Source: Mesorhizobium xinjiangense (GTDB taxonomy: Bacteria > Pseudomonadota > Alphaproteobacteria > Rhizobiales > Rhizobiaceae). Taken from it: a stretch of 64,000 nucleotides of DNA. The stretch spans positions 124,001 to 188,000 of the forward strand of contig NZ_WOAC01000002.1 in NCBI RefSeq assembly GCF_009749525.1, written 5' to 3'. The position numbers were made by a program, and so were the translations under genes. Positions 8,182-17,560 of this stretch are shown in pieces (position 1 is the first letter of the stretch; every line of letters begins with the position of its first letter). The notes beneath the pieces are model-generated. The model did no database searches. It saw nothing but the letters and a program-made list of their open reading frames with translations, and had not been told where the DNA came from.

Positions 8182-10149
8182 TCAGACAGCGACCGAAACG
8201 GGTTCGGAGCCATCATCGGCAATGGGACGATCGAGCTTGCTCATCGCGCCAACTGCCGCCTTTTTGTCGTCGCGTTCGATCGCCTTGGCAAGTTGCTCGA
8301 TCGTCCAGGCGATTTCGTGCCAGTTGAAAAGCCCCGTGCGCAGTCCGAAGACCTTAGGCACGTCGATCGATATCACCTTTTCACCCTGTGCGCTGAGCGC
8401 TTCGTGCAGCTTTTCTCCCGGGCGGATGCCGGTGAACTTGATCTGGATATCCTTGTAGGGCCTCTTGCCGGCCAGCCGGATCATCGTCTCGGCGACATCG
8501 AGGATCGAGACCGGCTCGCCCATGTCGAGCATATAGACGCTGAAATCGTCGAAGCGGGTGCGGGTCTGCGAATCGGCGGCCGCCATCAGCACCAGATCGA
8601 CGGCCTCTCCGATCGTCATCAGATAGCGTGTCATCGCCCGGTCGGTGATGGTGACGGGACCACCGGCCTGGATCTGCTTGTGGAATATAGTCGCCACCGA
8701 CCCATCGCTGCCGAAGACATTGCCGAAGCGCACCGCCACGAAATTGGTGCGCTTCTGGCCGGATTTGCGCGGTCCACGCTTCGTGTAGTGCAGCGCGCTG
8801 ACGATCTGCTCGGCAAGGCGTTTCGTCAGGCCCAGCATCGAGGTCGGATCGGCCGCCTTGTCACTGGAAATCATGACGAAATGAGGCACCCCGCATTCGG
8901 CTGCCACCTCTGCGCAGGCCAGCGTGGCAAAGACGTTCGTCTTGATCGCCGACTCCCAGTTCTGCTCCAGGATGGGCACATGCTTCAGCGCGGCGGCGTG
9001 AAAGATCACATCCGGACGAAATTCGCCGACGATGCGGGTGAATTGCTGCCGGTCGCCGATGTCGAGGATACGGCAGGACAAGCGGTCGAGATCCTGCTGT
9101 CGTACATGATCCTTGAGCTGGAAGATGCCGAATTCGGAAATGTCAGCCACCAGCACGGATTTCGCCTGCATCTCGAGGCTTCGCCGGACAAGCGTGCGGC
9201 CGATCGAGCCGGCACCGCCCGTGACCAGGATTCGCTTGCCCTTGAGGAACTTGCTAAGCCGCTCGACGTCGGTCGGCACCGTCGAACGGCGCAGGATCGT
9301 TTCCATCTCGATGGCTTCGAGTACCATCTTTCCGCCGCGCGGCACCTGCGAGAAACCCGAGAACTGGACCACTGGAACGTCGTTCTGGCGCGCGATGCGG
9401 ATGAGCTCGGAAAATTCCTTGAGCTCCTTCTCGACGCCCTGGCCGAAGATCAGGAGATCGATGCTGCTCGTGCCTTTCGTGTAGTCGTCGAGCACTTCGC
9501 GCAGCCGCGGCTGGCTGCCGACGACCGGCACGCCGCGCAGACGGGTGCCAACGGACACATCGTCATTCGTCGCCAGAATCCCCGCGATTCGATTGCCGTC
9601 CTGCACATTGGCTTCCGCAAAGCGGATGATCACGTCCGCCTCGTCCGGCTTACCCACGAAGAGGGCGCGCTTGCGCCGATCGCTGCGCCGGTCGAGCCCG
9701 AGGCTGTGCCAGCCCGCGCCTTCGCGCAGATAACGGTAAATGAGACGGGGTGCCGAGATGACGGTGAAGGCGACCAGGAAAAAGACGATGAACTGGCGTT
9801 CGTTCAGACCGGTCTGCGGGATAATGTTGCTCACCGCATGTGTCGCCAGATAAAGCGCGAGCGACAGAATGCCGCAACTGGTGATAATCCTGAAGAAGTC
9901 AGGTGTCGACGCGAAGCGCCACACAGTGTTGTAAAAGCCGCTGTAGCGGAACAGCAGATGGCTGAACAGGGCTACGCCAGTCCAAACGGCCAAGCCTTCG
10001 GCCGAAAATGGATCGAATGCCAGATTGGAGCGCGAAAGCAGCAGACTGATCGGGATAGTGACGAGCACCATCGCGACATCCAGCAGCATGATCAGCCAGC
10101 GTCGTGCCTTGGCATTCAATTTGGAGATGAATTCCAGCAGATTGGTCAT
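8182..10149 (-). CDS. FlaA1/CapD-type membrane nucleotide-sugar 4,6-dehydratase/epimerase
   Basis: A 655-aa polysaccharide biosynthesis protein. About four membrane helices occupy residues 15-130, then a CoA-binding-like Rossmann region (ALFVGKPDEAD, about 155-250), then the extended-SDR catalytic domain with the NAD-binding TGGAGSIG motif near 310, the catalytic SSDKAADP segment and MLGLTKR. These proteins interconvert UDP-HexNAc sugars, for example UDP-GlcNAc 4,6-dehydration, for surface polysaccharides. It is separated from the exopolysaccharide cluster at 28.7-41 kb. ATG 10149 is chosen; an in-frame GTG at 10179 is possible. Part of this gene (8386-9060) is duplicated at 1-676. Confidence 0.93.
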   Translation of the reverse strand: MTNLLEFISKLNAKARRWLIMLLDVAMVLVTIPISLLLSRSNLAFDPFSAEGLAVWTGVALFSHLLFRYSGFYNTVWRFASTPDFFRIITSCGILSLALYLATHAVSNIIPQTGLNERQFIVFFLVAFTVISAPRLIYRYLREGAGWHSLGLDRRSDRRKRALFVGKPDEADVIIRFAEANVQDGNRIAGILATNDDVSVGTRLRGVPVVGSQPRLREVLDDYTKGTSSIDLLIFGQGVEKELKEFSELIRIARQNDVPVVQFSGFSQVPRGGKMVLEAIEMETILRRSTVPTDVERLSKFLKGKRILVTGGAGSIGRTLVRRSLEMQAKSVLVADISEFGIFQLKDHVRQQDLDRLSCRILDIGDRQQFTRIVGEFRPDVIFHAAALKHVPILEQNWESAIKTNVFATLACAEVAAECGVPHFVMISSDKAADPTSMLGLTKRLAEQIVSALHYTKRGPRKSGQKRTNFVAVRFGNVFGSDGSVATIFHKQIQAGGPVTITDRAMTRYLMTIGEAVDLVLMAAADSQTRTRFDDFSVYMLDMGEPVSILDVAETMIRLAGKRPYKDIQIKFTGIRPGEKLHEALSAQGEKVISIDVPKVFGLRTGLFNWHEIAWTIEQLAKAIERDDKKAAVGAMSKLDRPIADDGSEPVSVAV

Positions 10150-10809
10150 CTCTGAAAACGCTCTTCGGGCAATTGGCACCCTTTGATCTCGTCCCCGTTT
10201 AGCGTGCCAGCCCCAAAATGCACGTCAGTATCCAACTGCTACGCTGTCGCATTTTCGTCGCCCTCGATTGTGAAATGGCCAATCAGCCCAGCTTCACCGC
10301 GTCAGCGTACAACGATTCCCTTCGCGGATTGTCGGAAAAATACTCAAACCACAACTGGGCAGCCAAAGACAAGCCGCAACTTGACACCCGTCCGCGCCAG
10401 GTGCCGGTGGGGCGACCCATGCATGACGAAAACAGCCAGCGCGGTAGCCATGATGCCGCCGGCCACAGCGATGAGATCGACAGCGAGACTGGCTCTTGCC
10501 AGTACAATGGCGGCGAGCGTGCCGACGAGGAGCGAAAGGCACGCAACGCGGCTCGTGAGCCAGTCGATGCTCCTGCCGCTGCGTAGCGCCAACTGGTAGG
10601 CGTGGACAGAATGCACTTGCAGCACGTTTTGCCCTCGCGTCAGACGCAGGAAATGGACCGACCTGATGGCGATCAAACACTACCTTGTCGGCGATCGGAT
10701 GGAGTTCACCTCGGCTCAATGGAATGAGCCGGTGCCCGAGGTCTGGCCCGGTTCGGAGGACGCTGTGGCGACGTAGCACCAGGTCGCGGGGCGAGGGGGC
10801 GCCCCGACA
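10150..10809. other. 660-base region with no confident gene; possible gene remnant
   Basis: No complete gene is convincing here. On the minus strand the frame ending at 10344 reads two hydrophobic helices (LLVGTLAAIVLA, AVAGGIMATALAVFV) and a second minus frame reads AAQLWFEYFSDNPRRE just beyond it, which suggests one small membrane protein broken by a frameshift. On the plus strand a 36-codon frame at 10666-10776 (MAIKHYLVGD...) has a weak ribosome site. Either could be a fragment. Confidence 0.35.
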
Positions 10810-11121
10810 TCAACCACGGCGTTTGAAGGTGTTCAAATTGAGGCCGATGTTGCGGTCGGCACGCACCCATCTTTCTACATGTGCTTCTATGGGACCAAGG
10901 CTGCAGGATATTTCAAATGCATCGACCAGCGCTTCAGGACCTTCTGCAACCACCGTAACGGCGTCGGCCCCCCGCACCTCGACCCAGCCGCTCAGACAAA
11001 GCCGCTGCGCTCTCGCCACGGCGAAGGCAACAAAGGCCTCGCCCAGCTTGCCTTCGAACCGCAACTCGATTGCGCATTTGTGCGCTCCGCCTTTGCCCAG
11101 ATCGCCGGTCAGATAGTCCAC
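10810..11121 (-). CDS. Acylphosphatase-like small protein lacking the usual catalytic residues
   Basis: A 103-aa protein that follows the acylphosphatase pattern: strand, helix ending AQRLCLSGWVEV, the VTVVAEGPEALVDAF segment and CSLGPIEAHVERWV. The catalytic loop G-x-V-Q-G-V-x-F-R is replaced by KLGEAFVAFA, and the Asn after GWV is replaced by Glu, so hydrolysis of acyl phosphates is doubtful. The start is GTG 11121 with GGGAGG nine bases upstream. It is the last gene of the minus-strand oxygenase/transport operon, 55 bases after the binding-protein gene. Its role there is unknown; a ligand-binding or regulatory function is possible. Confidence 0.72.
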   Translation of the reverse strand: MDYLTGDLGKGGAHKCAIELRFEGKLGEAFVAFAVARAQRLCLSGWVEVRGADAVTVVAEGPEALVDAFEISCSLGPIEAHVERWVRADRNIGLNLNTFKRRG

Positions 11122-11176
11122 TTCGAATGCCTCCCTTCGGCGCGGCCGCGGGCACCAGCAGCGCCAAAACGCGCAC

Positions 11177-12256
11177 CTAATTCGGCAACGAGCCGCTCAC
11201 GCCCTCGACCAGCCAGTTCATGCCGAAGATCTCCTGATCGGGCAGGGTGGTGCCGGCCTCGGCCCTGACATTGCCGTCCTGATCCTTGAGTGGGCCGGCG
11301 AAGACATGCGTCTTTCCGCTGGCAAGATCAGCTTCGGCCTGCTTGATCGTGCCAAGCTGTTCCTCCGTCAGATCGTCGTTCCAGGCCGCTACCTTCACGG
11401 CACCGGAGGCCAGACCGCCGCGGAAGTCGGCGCCCTTGAAATCGCCGTCGAGCGCGGCCTGGAAGCTCTCGATGAAATAGTCGTTCCAGTCGTTTATCAC
11501 CGATGCCAGAACGCTGTTGGGTCCATAGGCGCTCATGTCGGACGAGGTATTGACCACATAGACGCCTTCGGCCTCGGCCACGTTGACGACCGAGGGCGTA
11601 TCCTGATGTAGCGAGAAGAGCACGTCGGCCCCTTGCGAGATCAGGGCGCGGGCGGCTTCCTGCGCCTTTGGTGGGTCGAACCAGGAGTTCAGCCACACGA
11701 TCTTGATCTTGGCATCGGGATCCACCTTGTGAACTGCGAGCGTGATGGCGTTCACCGCCGCCACGACTTCCGGAATGGCAAAGGCGGCGACGATGCCGAT
11801 CGTGTCCGATTCGGTCACCATGCCGGCGGCGAGTCCGCCGAGATAGAAACCTTCATAGTTACGGGCAGTGAAGGTGCCGAAATTGTCGGTTTGTTTGAAG
11901 CCGCTGGCGTGGATGAACGCGATGTCCGGATGCTGGCGCGCCAGGCGCAAGCCATCATTCATGTAGCCGAAGGAGCCCAGCATCACGAATTTGGCGCCAT
12001 CTGTGACCATCTGGTTCATGATGCGTGCGGCGTCGGGACCTTCGGGAATATTCTCCACGACGATCGACTCCACCGCATCGCCGAACTTTTCCTCGATCGC
12101 CTCGCGGCCGAGGTCGAGTTGCTTCGCCCAGCCGACATCGGCCACCGGAGAGGGGTAGAGAAAGCTAATTTTCACCGGTTCCGCCTGAGTGGCCGTAGCG
12201 ACAAACGCGGCTGCGGCGCCTGCGAGCCAGGCAACTATTCTCTTTCTTAATCTCAT
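11177..12256 (-). CDS. BMP-family ABC transporter substrate-binding protein
   Basis: A 359-aa periplasmic binding protein of the Bmp/PnrA/Med family, which bind purine nucleosides or related bases. A signal peptide is clear (RKRIVAWLAGAAAAFVATATQA, about 24 residues, cleaved before EPVKISF). The core has the family features GWAKQLDLGRE, MVTDGAKFVMLGSFGY, GGLAAGMVTESDTIG and VLFSLHQDTPSVV. It is followed upstream by two BMP-type permeases and a double ATPase. With the N-demethylase-like enzymes of the same operon it most likely delivers a methylated purine or similar heterocycle; that is inference. ATG 12256 is chosen because it starts the signal peptide and has GAGGAGAACG upstream. Confidence 0.93.
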   Translation of the reverse strand: MRLRKRIVAWLAGAAAAFVATATQAEPVKISFLYPSPVADVGWAKQLDLGREAIEEKFGDAVESIVVENIPEGPDAARIMNQMVTDGAKFVMLGSFGYMNDGLRLARQHPDIAFIHASGFKQTDNFGTFTARNYEGFYLGGLAAGMVTESDTIGIVAAFAIPEVVAAVNAITLAVHKVDPDAKIKIVWLNSWFDPPKAQEAARALISQGADVLFSLHQDTPSVVNVAEAEGVYVVNTSSDMSAYGPNSVLASVINDWNDYFIESFQAALDGDFKGADFRGGLASGAVKVAAWNDDLTEEQLGTIKQAEADLASGKTHVFAGPLKDQDGNVRAEAGTTLPDQEIFGMNWLVEGVSGSLPN

Positions 12257-12287
12257 TTCGTTCTCCTCTGATGGTCTCAAGGACGCT

Positions 12288-13208
12288 TTATTGCGCCTCT
12301 CTGTAAACACGGCCCAAGGAAACGGGAGCATTGAGCCGGATACGGCGGCCATCCATCGACAAAAGGGCGATGGCGACGATGGTGGCGACGTAAGGGATGC
12401 TGGTTAGCAGTTGCGAGGGCACGCCGATGCCGGTGCTCTGCACCAGAAGCTCGGCGATGGAGGCGATGCCGAAGAGATAGGCGCCAATCATCACGCGACC
12501 GACGCGCCAGGTGCCGAAGACGACCAGTGCCACGACAATCCAGCCACGTCCGGCGATCATGCCGTCCGACCACAGCGTGGTCGAGGCCACCGAGATGAAG
12601 GCGCCGGCCACCCCGGCAAGGAATCCGCCGGCCAGCACCGCCAGGAGACGGACGAGCATGACGTTGTGTCCGATTGCATGGGAGGCCTCCGGCGATTCCC
12701 CGACGGCGCGGATGATCAAGCCAAGCTTCGAATATCTGAACAGCCACCACAGGCCCAGGGCGGCGAGCGGGGCGAGATAGACCAGCACCACGTGATTGAA
12801 GAGGCCCGGACCGATGACCGGGATATCCGAAAGGAACGGGATCGGCATCCTGGGCATCGGCGGCACGGTCTTGCTCTCGTAGGGCTTGCCGATCAGTGCG
12901 GCGAGCCCCACGCCGAGAATGCCGACGGCAAGCCCAGTCGCCACCTGGTTGCCGAGCGCGAGCAACACAACGGCGCCGAAAAGGGCGGCAAGAAGGGTCG
13001 AGACAAGCCCGCCGGCAAGGAAGGCCAGCCAGTAGCTCCCTGTTTCCATAACGACGATGAAGCCGATGGCCGCGCCAAGTGCCATCATGCCCTCGACGCT
13101 GAGATTGAGGATACCTGACTTTTCGGCGATGAGCTCGCCCAGAGCGGCGATTAGCAGCGGCGTGGCTGCGAGCATGGTACCGGCGAGGACGAAGGTGATC
13201 GTCTGCAT
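12288..13208 (-). CDS. ABC transporter permease (NupQ/YufQ type, BMP-linked)
   Basis: A 306-aa inner-membrane permease with eight to ten predicted helices and the BPD_transp_2 signature region (LNLSVEGMMALGAAIGF near 35-51, and AVGESPEASHAIGHNV near 190-205). It pairs with the second permease at 13208-14302, whose stop overlaps this start by one base, to form the channel of a nucleoside/purine-type importer. The gene order ATPase, permease, permease, binding protein on the minus strand is a standard BMP-type layout. Confidence 0.94.
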   Translation of the reverse strand: MQTITFVLAGTMLAATPLLIAALGELIAEKSGILNLSVEGMMALGAAIGFIVVMETGSYWLAFLAGGLVSTLLAALFGAVVLLALGNQVATGLAVGILGVGLAALIGKPYESKTVPPMPRMPIPFLSDIPVIGPGLFNHVVLVYLAPLAALGLWWLFRYSKLGLIIRAVGESPEASHAIGHNVMLVRLLAVLAGGFLAGVAGAFISVASTTLWSDGMIAGRGWIVVALVVFGTWRVGRVMIGAYLFGIASIAELLVQSTGIGVPSQLLTSIPYVATIVAIALLSMDGRRIRLNAPVSLGRVYREAQ

Positions 13209-14302
13209 CAGATCTGTGCCTCGCTTGCCGGGGCGGGGGGTCTCAGGCGTACGCGATAGTCGACGAAGAGCCGTGCGGCGATATAAGTGACGAGAAGGAT
13301 TCCCTGCAGCACGGTGTTGAGTGCATAGGGCACGCCGGCGGCGGTCTGTGCAATATCACCGCCGACCAGGATAACGGCCATGAAGAAGGCGGCGAACAGA
13401 ATTCCAACCGGGTTGAGCCCGCCGAGAAACGCCACGATAATGGCGGCAAAGCCGTATCCCGGCGAAATCACGCGCTGGAGCTGGCCAAGCGGTCCCGCGA
13501 CCTCGAAAACGCCGGCGAGGCCGGCTGCGGCCCCACCGATCAGGAGGCTCAGCCACACCGCCTGCTTCTCGCTGAAGCCCGCATAACGCGCCGCATTCGG
13601 CGCCGTTCCACCCACTTCGAGCTTGTAGCCGATCATGCTCCGGCGCACGAGCAACCATGCCAGCGCCGTGGCGATCAGCGCGATGAAAAACGAGACGTTG
13701 ACGCGGGTGCCGCCGACAAGGATCGGCAGCATTGCGGCGTCTGGAAAGAGGGCGGACTGCGGGAAATTGAATCCGAAGGGATCGCGCAGCGGGCCGGAGA
13801 CAAGGTAGTAGAGAAGCTGCAGCGCAATGCTGTTCAGCATCAGTGTGACCAGTATCTCGTTGGCGTTGAAGCGGGCGCGCAGGAAGGCCGCCATCGCGGC
13901 CCAGGCCATGCCGAAACTCGCCCCGACGAGCACCATGGCCGGCAGCATCAGCGCCGATTGGCTGTCGTTGAAATAGATCGGTAACAGGCTGCCGCCGATG
14001 GCGCCGAGAATGAGCTGCCCCTCCGCACCGATATTCCAGACCTTGGCGCGAAAGCCGATCGCCAGGCCCTGGGCGATAAGGAGCAGCGGTGACATCTTCA
14101 ATAGCACTTCGCCGATGTTGTAGCGGCCCGACAGCGGCGCGGCGTAGAGATAGTAGAGCGCACGCAGCGGCGGTACGCCCATGATGCTCATGAGGATAAG
14201 CGCGCCGACAATGGTGACGGCAATGGCGGTGCAGGGCGCGAGCAGCGCCGTGTAGCGGGTACGATGGACTCTGGTGTCGACGATCCAGGGGAGGCGGGTC
14301 AT
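13208..14302 (-). CDS. ABC transporter permease (NupP/YufP type, BMP-linked)
   Basis: A 364-aa integral membrane protein. It has a first helix at about 20-45 and the conserved WNIGAEGQLILGAIGG segment near 105-120, FNANEILVTLMLNSIA near 155-170, and the GYKLEVGGTAPNAARYAG coupling loop. ATG 14302 overlaps the ATPase stop as ATGA, so the two are translationally coupled. It is the longer partner of the two permeases of the BMP-type importer. Confidence 0.94.
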   Translation of the reverse strand: MTRLPWIVDTRVHRTRYTALLAPCTAIAVTIVGALILMSIMGVPPLRALYYLYAAPLSGRYNIGEVLLKMSPLLLIAQGLAIGFRAKVWNIGAEGQLILGAIGGSLLPIYFNDSQSALMLPAMVLVGASFGMAWAAMAAFLRARFNANEILVTLMLNSIALQLLYYLVSGPLRDPFGFNFPQSALFPDAAMLPILVGGTRVNVSFFIALIATALAWLLVRRSMIGYKLEVGGTAPNAARYAGFSEKQAVWLSLLIGGAAAGLAGVFEVAGPLGQLQRVISPGYGFAAIIVAFLGGLNPVGILFAAFFMAVILVGGDIAQTAAGVPYALNTVLQGILLVTYIAARLFVDYRVRLRPPAPASEAQI

Positions 14303-15879
14303 GCCAGCACGGCCTTCCGGGAAGATTCTGCGCTCAGGAAATCGCCCGTCATGTAGCTGCCGACCAGCCCGGTGCTGGCCTCGCTCCGCGCGATTGGCGG
14401 CGACAGCCGGCCGCGAAAGAGCACATGGACGCGGTCGGCCATTTCCAGCAGTTCCTCGAGCTCGTCGCTGATCACCAGAATGGCGGTGCCCTGATCGCGC
14501 AAGTCGATGAGCTGCTGGCGGATGGAAGCCGCGGCACCGACATCGACGCCCCAGGTCGGCTGCGAGGCGATCATGATTTTCGGCTTGAGCCGGATTTCGC
14601 GCCCAATGATGAACTTCTGCAGATTGCCGCCGGAAAGGCTTTGCGCCTCGGCATCCGATCCGCCGCAGCGCACGTCCATCTCCTTGATGCATTTTTCCGC
14701 GAATGCGCGCGCCGAATCGAAGGCGATCATGCCGCGCCGCACCATGCCAAGCCGGTGTGCCGTCAGAAGAACATTCTTCGTCAGGCTCATTTCAGGAACA
14801 GCGCCACGCCCATTGCGCTCCTCGGGTACGAAGGCCAAGCCGAGCTTGCGGCGTGCGCCGGCATCCACATCGCCGCACGGATTGCCGTCTATGACGAGGG
14901 CTGCGCGCTCAAGGGCAGGCAGCACCGTTTCGCCGGAAAGAATTGCTGCAAGCTCCCTCTGTCCGTTGCCCGAAACGCCGGCAATGCCGACGATCTCGCC
15001 TGGATAGAGCGGGAGGTCGATCTCTTTCAGTCTGGTGCCGAATGGATCTTCCGGCTGATGGTTCAGATTGCGAAGTTCCATCGCTGGCCGGTCTCCCGGA
15101 TGCGGCGCGGTGCGATGCGAGCGCGGCAGATCATGGCCGATCATGAGACGGGCCAGCGTCTCGTTGGATTCGTTTGAGGGATCGACCTTGGCGACCACCC
15201 GCCCAGCCCGCATCACGGTGGCCGTGTGGCAGAGAGCGCGGATCTCCTCCAGCTTGTGGCTGATGAAGAGGATGGCGCAGCCTTCCGCCGCAAGCTTTCG
15301 CAACGTCGCGAAGAGTGGCGGGATACCGTTCGGCGGCAAGACCGAGGTGGGCTCGTCCATGATGATCAGAGCCGGCTCCTGCAATAGGCAGCGGATGATC
15401 TCGGCCCGCTGGCGCTGGCCGACCGAAAGGGAGTGGACGAGCGAGCGCGGGTCGACCGGCAGGCCGAAGCGCTCGCCAATCTCGACGATGCGCGGAGCAA
15501 GCCTGGCCGCAGTGTCACGCGTGGCGAGCGAGATGTTTTCGCCGACCGTGAGCGTTTCCAGCAGCGAGAAATGCTGGAACACCATACCGATCCCGAGGCT
15601 GCGCGCATGGGCGGGATTGCGGATCGAGACGTCCTCGCCGCGCCAGCGGATCTTGCCGGCATCCGGCGTCAGCACCCCGTAGATCATCTTCATCAGCGTG
15701 CTTTTGCCGGCGCCGTTCTCGCCGAGGATGGCGTGGATTTCGCCCGGATGGACGGTGAGCGAGACGTCGGCATTGGCGACGACCGTGGGGAACGATTTCG
15801 TCACGCCGGCCAGTTCGAGCAGCGGCTCACGGAGTTCGGGAGCCTTGATCCGTTCACGCGTGGCCACATCCGCCTTCAT
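14299..15879 (-). CDS. Sugar/nucleoside-type double ABC ATPase (NupO type)
   Basis: A 526-aa cytoplasmic ATPase with two ABC domains. The first has Walker A GENGAGKST (about 54-62), the signature LSVGQRQRAEI and Walker B ALIIMDEPTSVL. The second has a degenerate Walker A (GVSGNGQRE) and the signature LSGGNLQKFI, followed by MIASQPTWGVD. Asymmetric double ATPases of this kind serve sugar and BMP-type nucleoside importers. It begins 71 bases after the reductase gene. Confidence 0.94.
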   Translation of the reverse strand: MKADVATRERIKAPELREPLLELAGVTKSFPTVVANADVSLTVHPGEIHAILGENGAGKSTLMKMIYGVLTPDAGKIRWRGEDVSIRNPAHARSLGIGMVFQHFSLLETLTVGENISLATRDTAARLAPRIVEIGERFGLPVDPRSLVHSLSVGQRQRAEIIRCLLQEPALIIMDEPTSVLPPNGIPPLFATLRKLAAEGCAILFISHKLEEIRALCHTATVMRAGRVVAKVDPSNESNETLARLMIGHDLPRSHRTAPHPGDRPAMELRNLNHQPEDPFGTRLKEIDLPLYPGEIVGIAGVSGNGQRELAAILSGETVLPALERAALVIDGNPCGDVDAGARRKLGLAFVPEERNGRGAVPEMSLTKNVLLTAHRLGMVRRGMIAFDSARAFAEKCIKEMDVRCGGSDAEAQSLSGGNLQKFIIGREIRLKPKIMIASQPTWGVDVGAAASIRQQLIDLRDQGTAILVISDELEELLEMADRVHVLFRGRLSPPIARSEASTGLVGSYMTGDFLSAESSRKAVLA

Positions 15880-15950
15880 TCTCTCAGTCTCCCATTCCCT
15901 TCACGGCCGGCAGGTCTGTGTTCTTATCGCCGGTGGGAACGTGCATATTG

Positions 15951-16925
15951 TCACAAATCCAGCACCAGAAATTTCGATTTTGCCCGTGACACGCATGGCG
16001 TCATAAGCCGTCCGCTCTCATGTTCCTCGTCTGTCAGATAGAGGTCGTTGTGTTCGGGCTCGCCCTCGATCACTTGGGTGAGACATGTGCCGCACACGCC
16101 CTGTTCGCAACTCGTCTTGATCTCCACTCCGGCTTCGCGCAGCACTTCTATGATCGGCTTGTCGGAGGGGACGAGAAGCTCGATCCCGCGCTTAGCAAGC
16201 CGCACGACGAACTCGCCCTTGCCAGGCTCAAGTTTCGGCGGCTCGGCCGAGAAATGCTCAAGTACGATCGATCCCGCTGGCCAGCCGGCTTCCTCGGCAG
16301 AACCGCGCACCACGTCCATGAACGGATTCGGCCCACACAGATAGATCGCGTCGTCTTCGGCCGGACTGCTCAGGATTTCATCGAGCGCGTCGTTCAGGAG
16401 CGGCGGCACGAGGCCGAAATGGTAGAAGACGCGCTCCCCCCACGCGCTTTTGGTGATCAGATCCTGGAAGGCAAGCTCCTGGTTGGAGCGGGCGAAATAG
16501 TGAAGCTGGAAATCCGCATCGCGCGCGGCCAGCGCCTGCGCCATGCTGAGGAGCGGCGTAACCCCGATGCCGCCGGCCAGCAGCAGGCTGCGGCCCCTGT
16601 TCTGCCTCAGCGCGAAATTGTGCTTGGGCCGACCTATGCGCACCGTGGCACCTTCCGTAAGCCGGCTATGCATGGCATTGGAGCCGCCACGTCCGTTTTC
16701 CTCGCGTTTCACGCCGAGAACGTAGCAGGAGCAGTCGGCCGGGTCGTTGACCAGGGAATATTGCCGCTGCAGGCCAGGCATGGGATAGACGTCGATATGG
16801 GCGCCCGCCTCGAAGGGCGGCAGTGCACCGCCATTCACCGGTGCAAGCACGAAGCTGCGGATCTCCGAGGTTTCGGCTCGGACCCGCTTCACGATGACCT
16901 CCAGTTCGCCCGCCTCCCCGGCCAT
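15951..16925 (-). CDS. PDR/VanB-family oxidoreductase (FNR plus plant-type ferredoxin), NdmD C-terminal-like
   Basis: A 324-aa electron-transfer reductase. FMN-binding/FNR motifs are RQYSLVNDP (about 54-62) and the NAD-binding GGIGVTPLLSM (about 117-127) with YLCGPNPFM. The C-terminal [2Fe-2S] ferredoxin has CEQGVCGTC and a distant CVS cysteine. Such proteins pass electrons from NADH to Rieske oxygenases, as in vanillate demethylase VanB. In the caffeine N-demethylase reductase NdmD a Rieske domain precedes this module; here the Rieske part is a separate gene at 18459-19139. It starts with a one-base overlap (TGATG) on the GST-like gene. Confidence 0.93.
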   Translation of the reverse strand: MAGEAGELEVIVKRVRAETSEIRSFVLAPVNGGALPPFEAGAHIDVYPMPGLQRQYSLVNDPADCSCYVLGVKREENGRGGSNAMHSRLTEGATVRIGRPKHNFALRQNRGRSLLLAGGIGVTPLLSMAQALAARDADFQLHYFARSNQELAFQDLITKSAWGERVFYHFGLVPPLLNDALDEILSSPAEDDAIYLCGPNPFMDVVRGSAEEAGWPAGSIVLEHFSAEPPKLEPGKGEFVVRLAKRGIELLVPSDKPIIEVLREAGVEIKTSCEQGVCGTCLTQVIEGEPEHNDLYLTDEEHESGRLMTPCVSRAKSKFLVLDL

Positions 16926-17554
16926 CAGGTAAACTCCGCAATTCCGGACATGGGCTGGAAGCGAGGCAGCCGGCGAAAGGCGCGCATCCAGTTGCGCAGG
17001 GCCGGATAGTCCTCGTGGCCGATGCCGCCGTCGCCGGCAAGCGCCGTATAGGGAAAGCAGGCAATGTCAGCGACGGTAGGTTCTTCACCAACGATCCACT
17101 GGCCGCCCTCTATCTCCCGCTCCGTCAGATGGTCGTCGAGGATTCGGAAGGCCGCATGGGCGTTCCGGCGCGCAGCCTCGATATCGAGCCTGTAACCCAT
17201 CACGTCGTGAAGCCGCGCTGCGGATGCTGCCATCAGCTCGCCGCCGGCGAACATCAGCCACATCATCACCTGGCCGAAGCGCGCAGGATCGTGCGGTAGC
17301 CACCGGCCGCTTGCATCGTATTTGTTGGCGATGTGGCACAGGATCGCCTGAGCGTCTCGCAGCCTTGTGCCATCATCGTCGAGGACGGGAATCTGGCCGA
17401 GCGGATTGATTTCGAGGAAGTCGAGGCTCTTGTGCTGGCGGCCGGGGTAGAAGTCGATCTTCTCGACCTCGTAATCGAGTTCGAGGAAATCGAGCAGCAG
17501 GCGCACCTTATAGCAGCTTCCCGAAAGCCCATAGTCATGAAGCTTGATTGCCAT
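16925..17554 (-). CDS. Glutathione S-transferase-like protein (NdmE-like by context)
   Basis: A 209-aa GST-fold protein with an N-terminal thioredoxin-like domain (LHDYGLSGSCYKVRLLL at 5-21, NPLGQIPVLDDDG near 51-63) and an all-helical C-terminal domain containing IVGEEPTVADIACFPY (about 163-178). In the caffeine system of Pseudomonas putida CBB5, NdmE is a GST homologue needed for a stable complex of NdmC with NdmD. This gene stands between the Rieske-less alpha subunit (six bases upstream) and the reductase, so a structural role in such a complex is a reasonable inference. A catalytic glutathione-dependent step cannot be excluded. Confidence 0.92.
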   Translation of the reverse strand: MAIKLHDYGLSGSCYKVRLLLDFLELDYEVEKIDFYPGRQHKSLDFLEINPLGQIPVLDDDGTRLRDAQAILCHIANKYDASGRWLPHDPARFGQVMMWLMFAGGELMAASAARLHDVMGYRLDIEAARRNAHAAFRILDDHLTEREIEGGQWIVGEEPTVADIACFPYTALAGDGGIGHEDYPALRNWMRAFRRLPRFQPMSGIAEFT

Positions 17555-17560
17555 GGTCCC

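Noticed and set aside
7920-8222. 100-codon minus-strand frame after the LacI gene
   Set aside because: It overlaps the CapD-like 3' end, lacks a good ribosome site and resembles no family; treated as non-coding.
7963-10155. 730-codon open frame on the plus strand opposite the CapD-like gene
   Set aside because: It is antisense to a clear membrane dehydratase and has the Arg/His/Gly-rich composition expected from a GC-rich complementary strand; no domain is visible.
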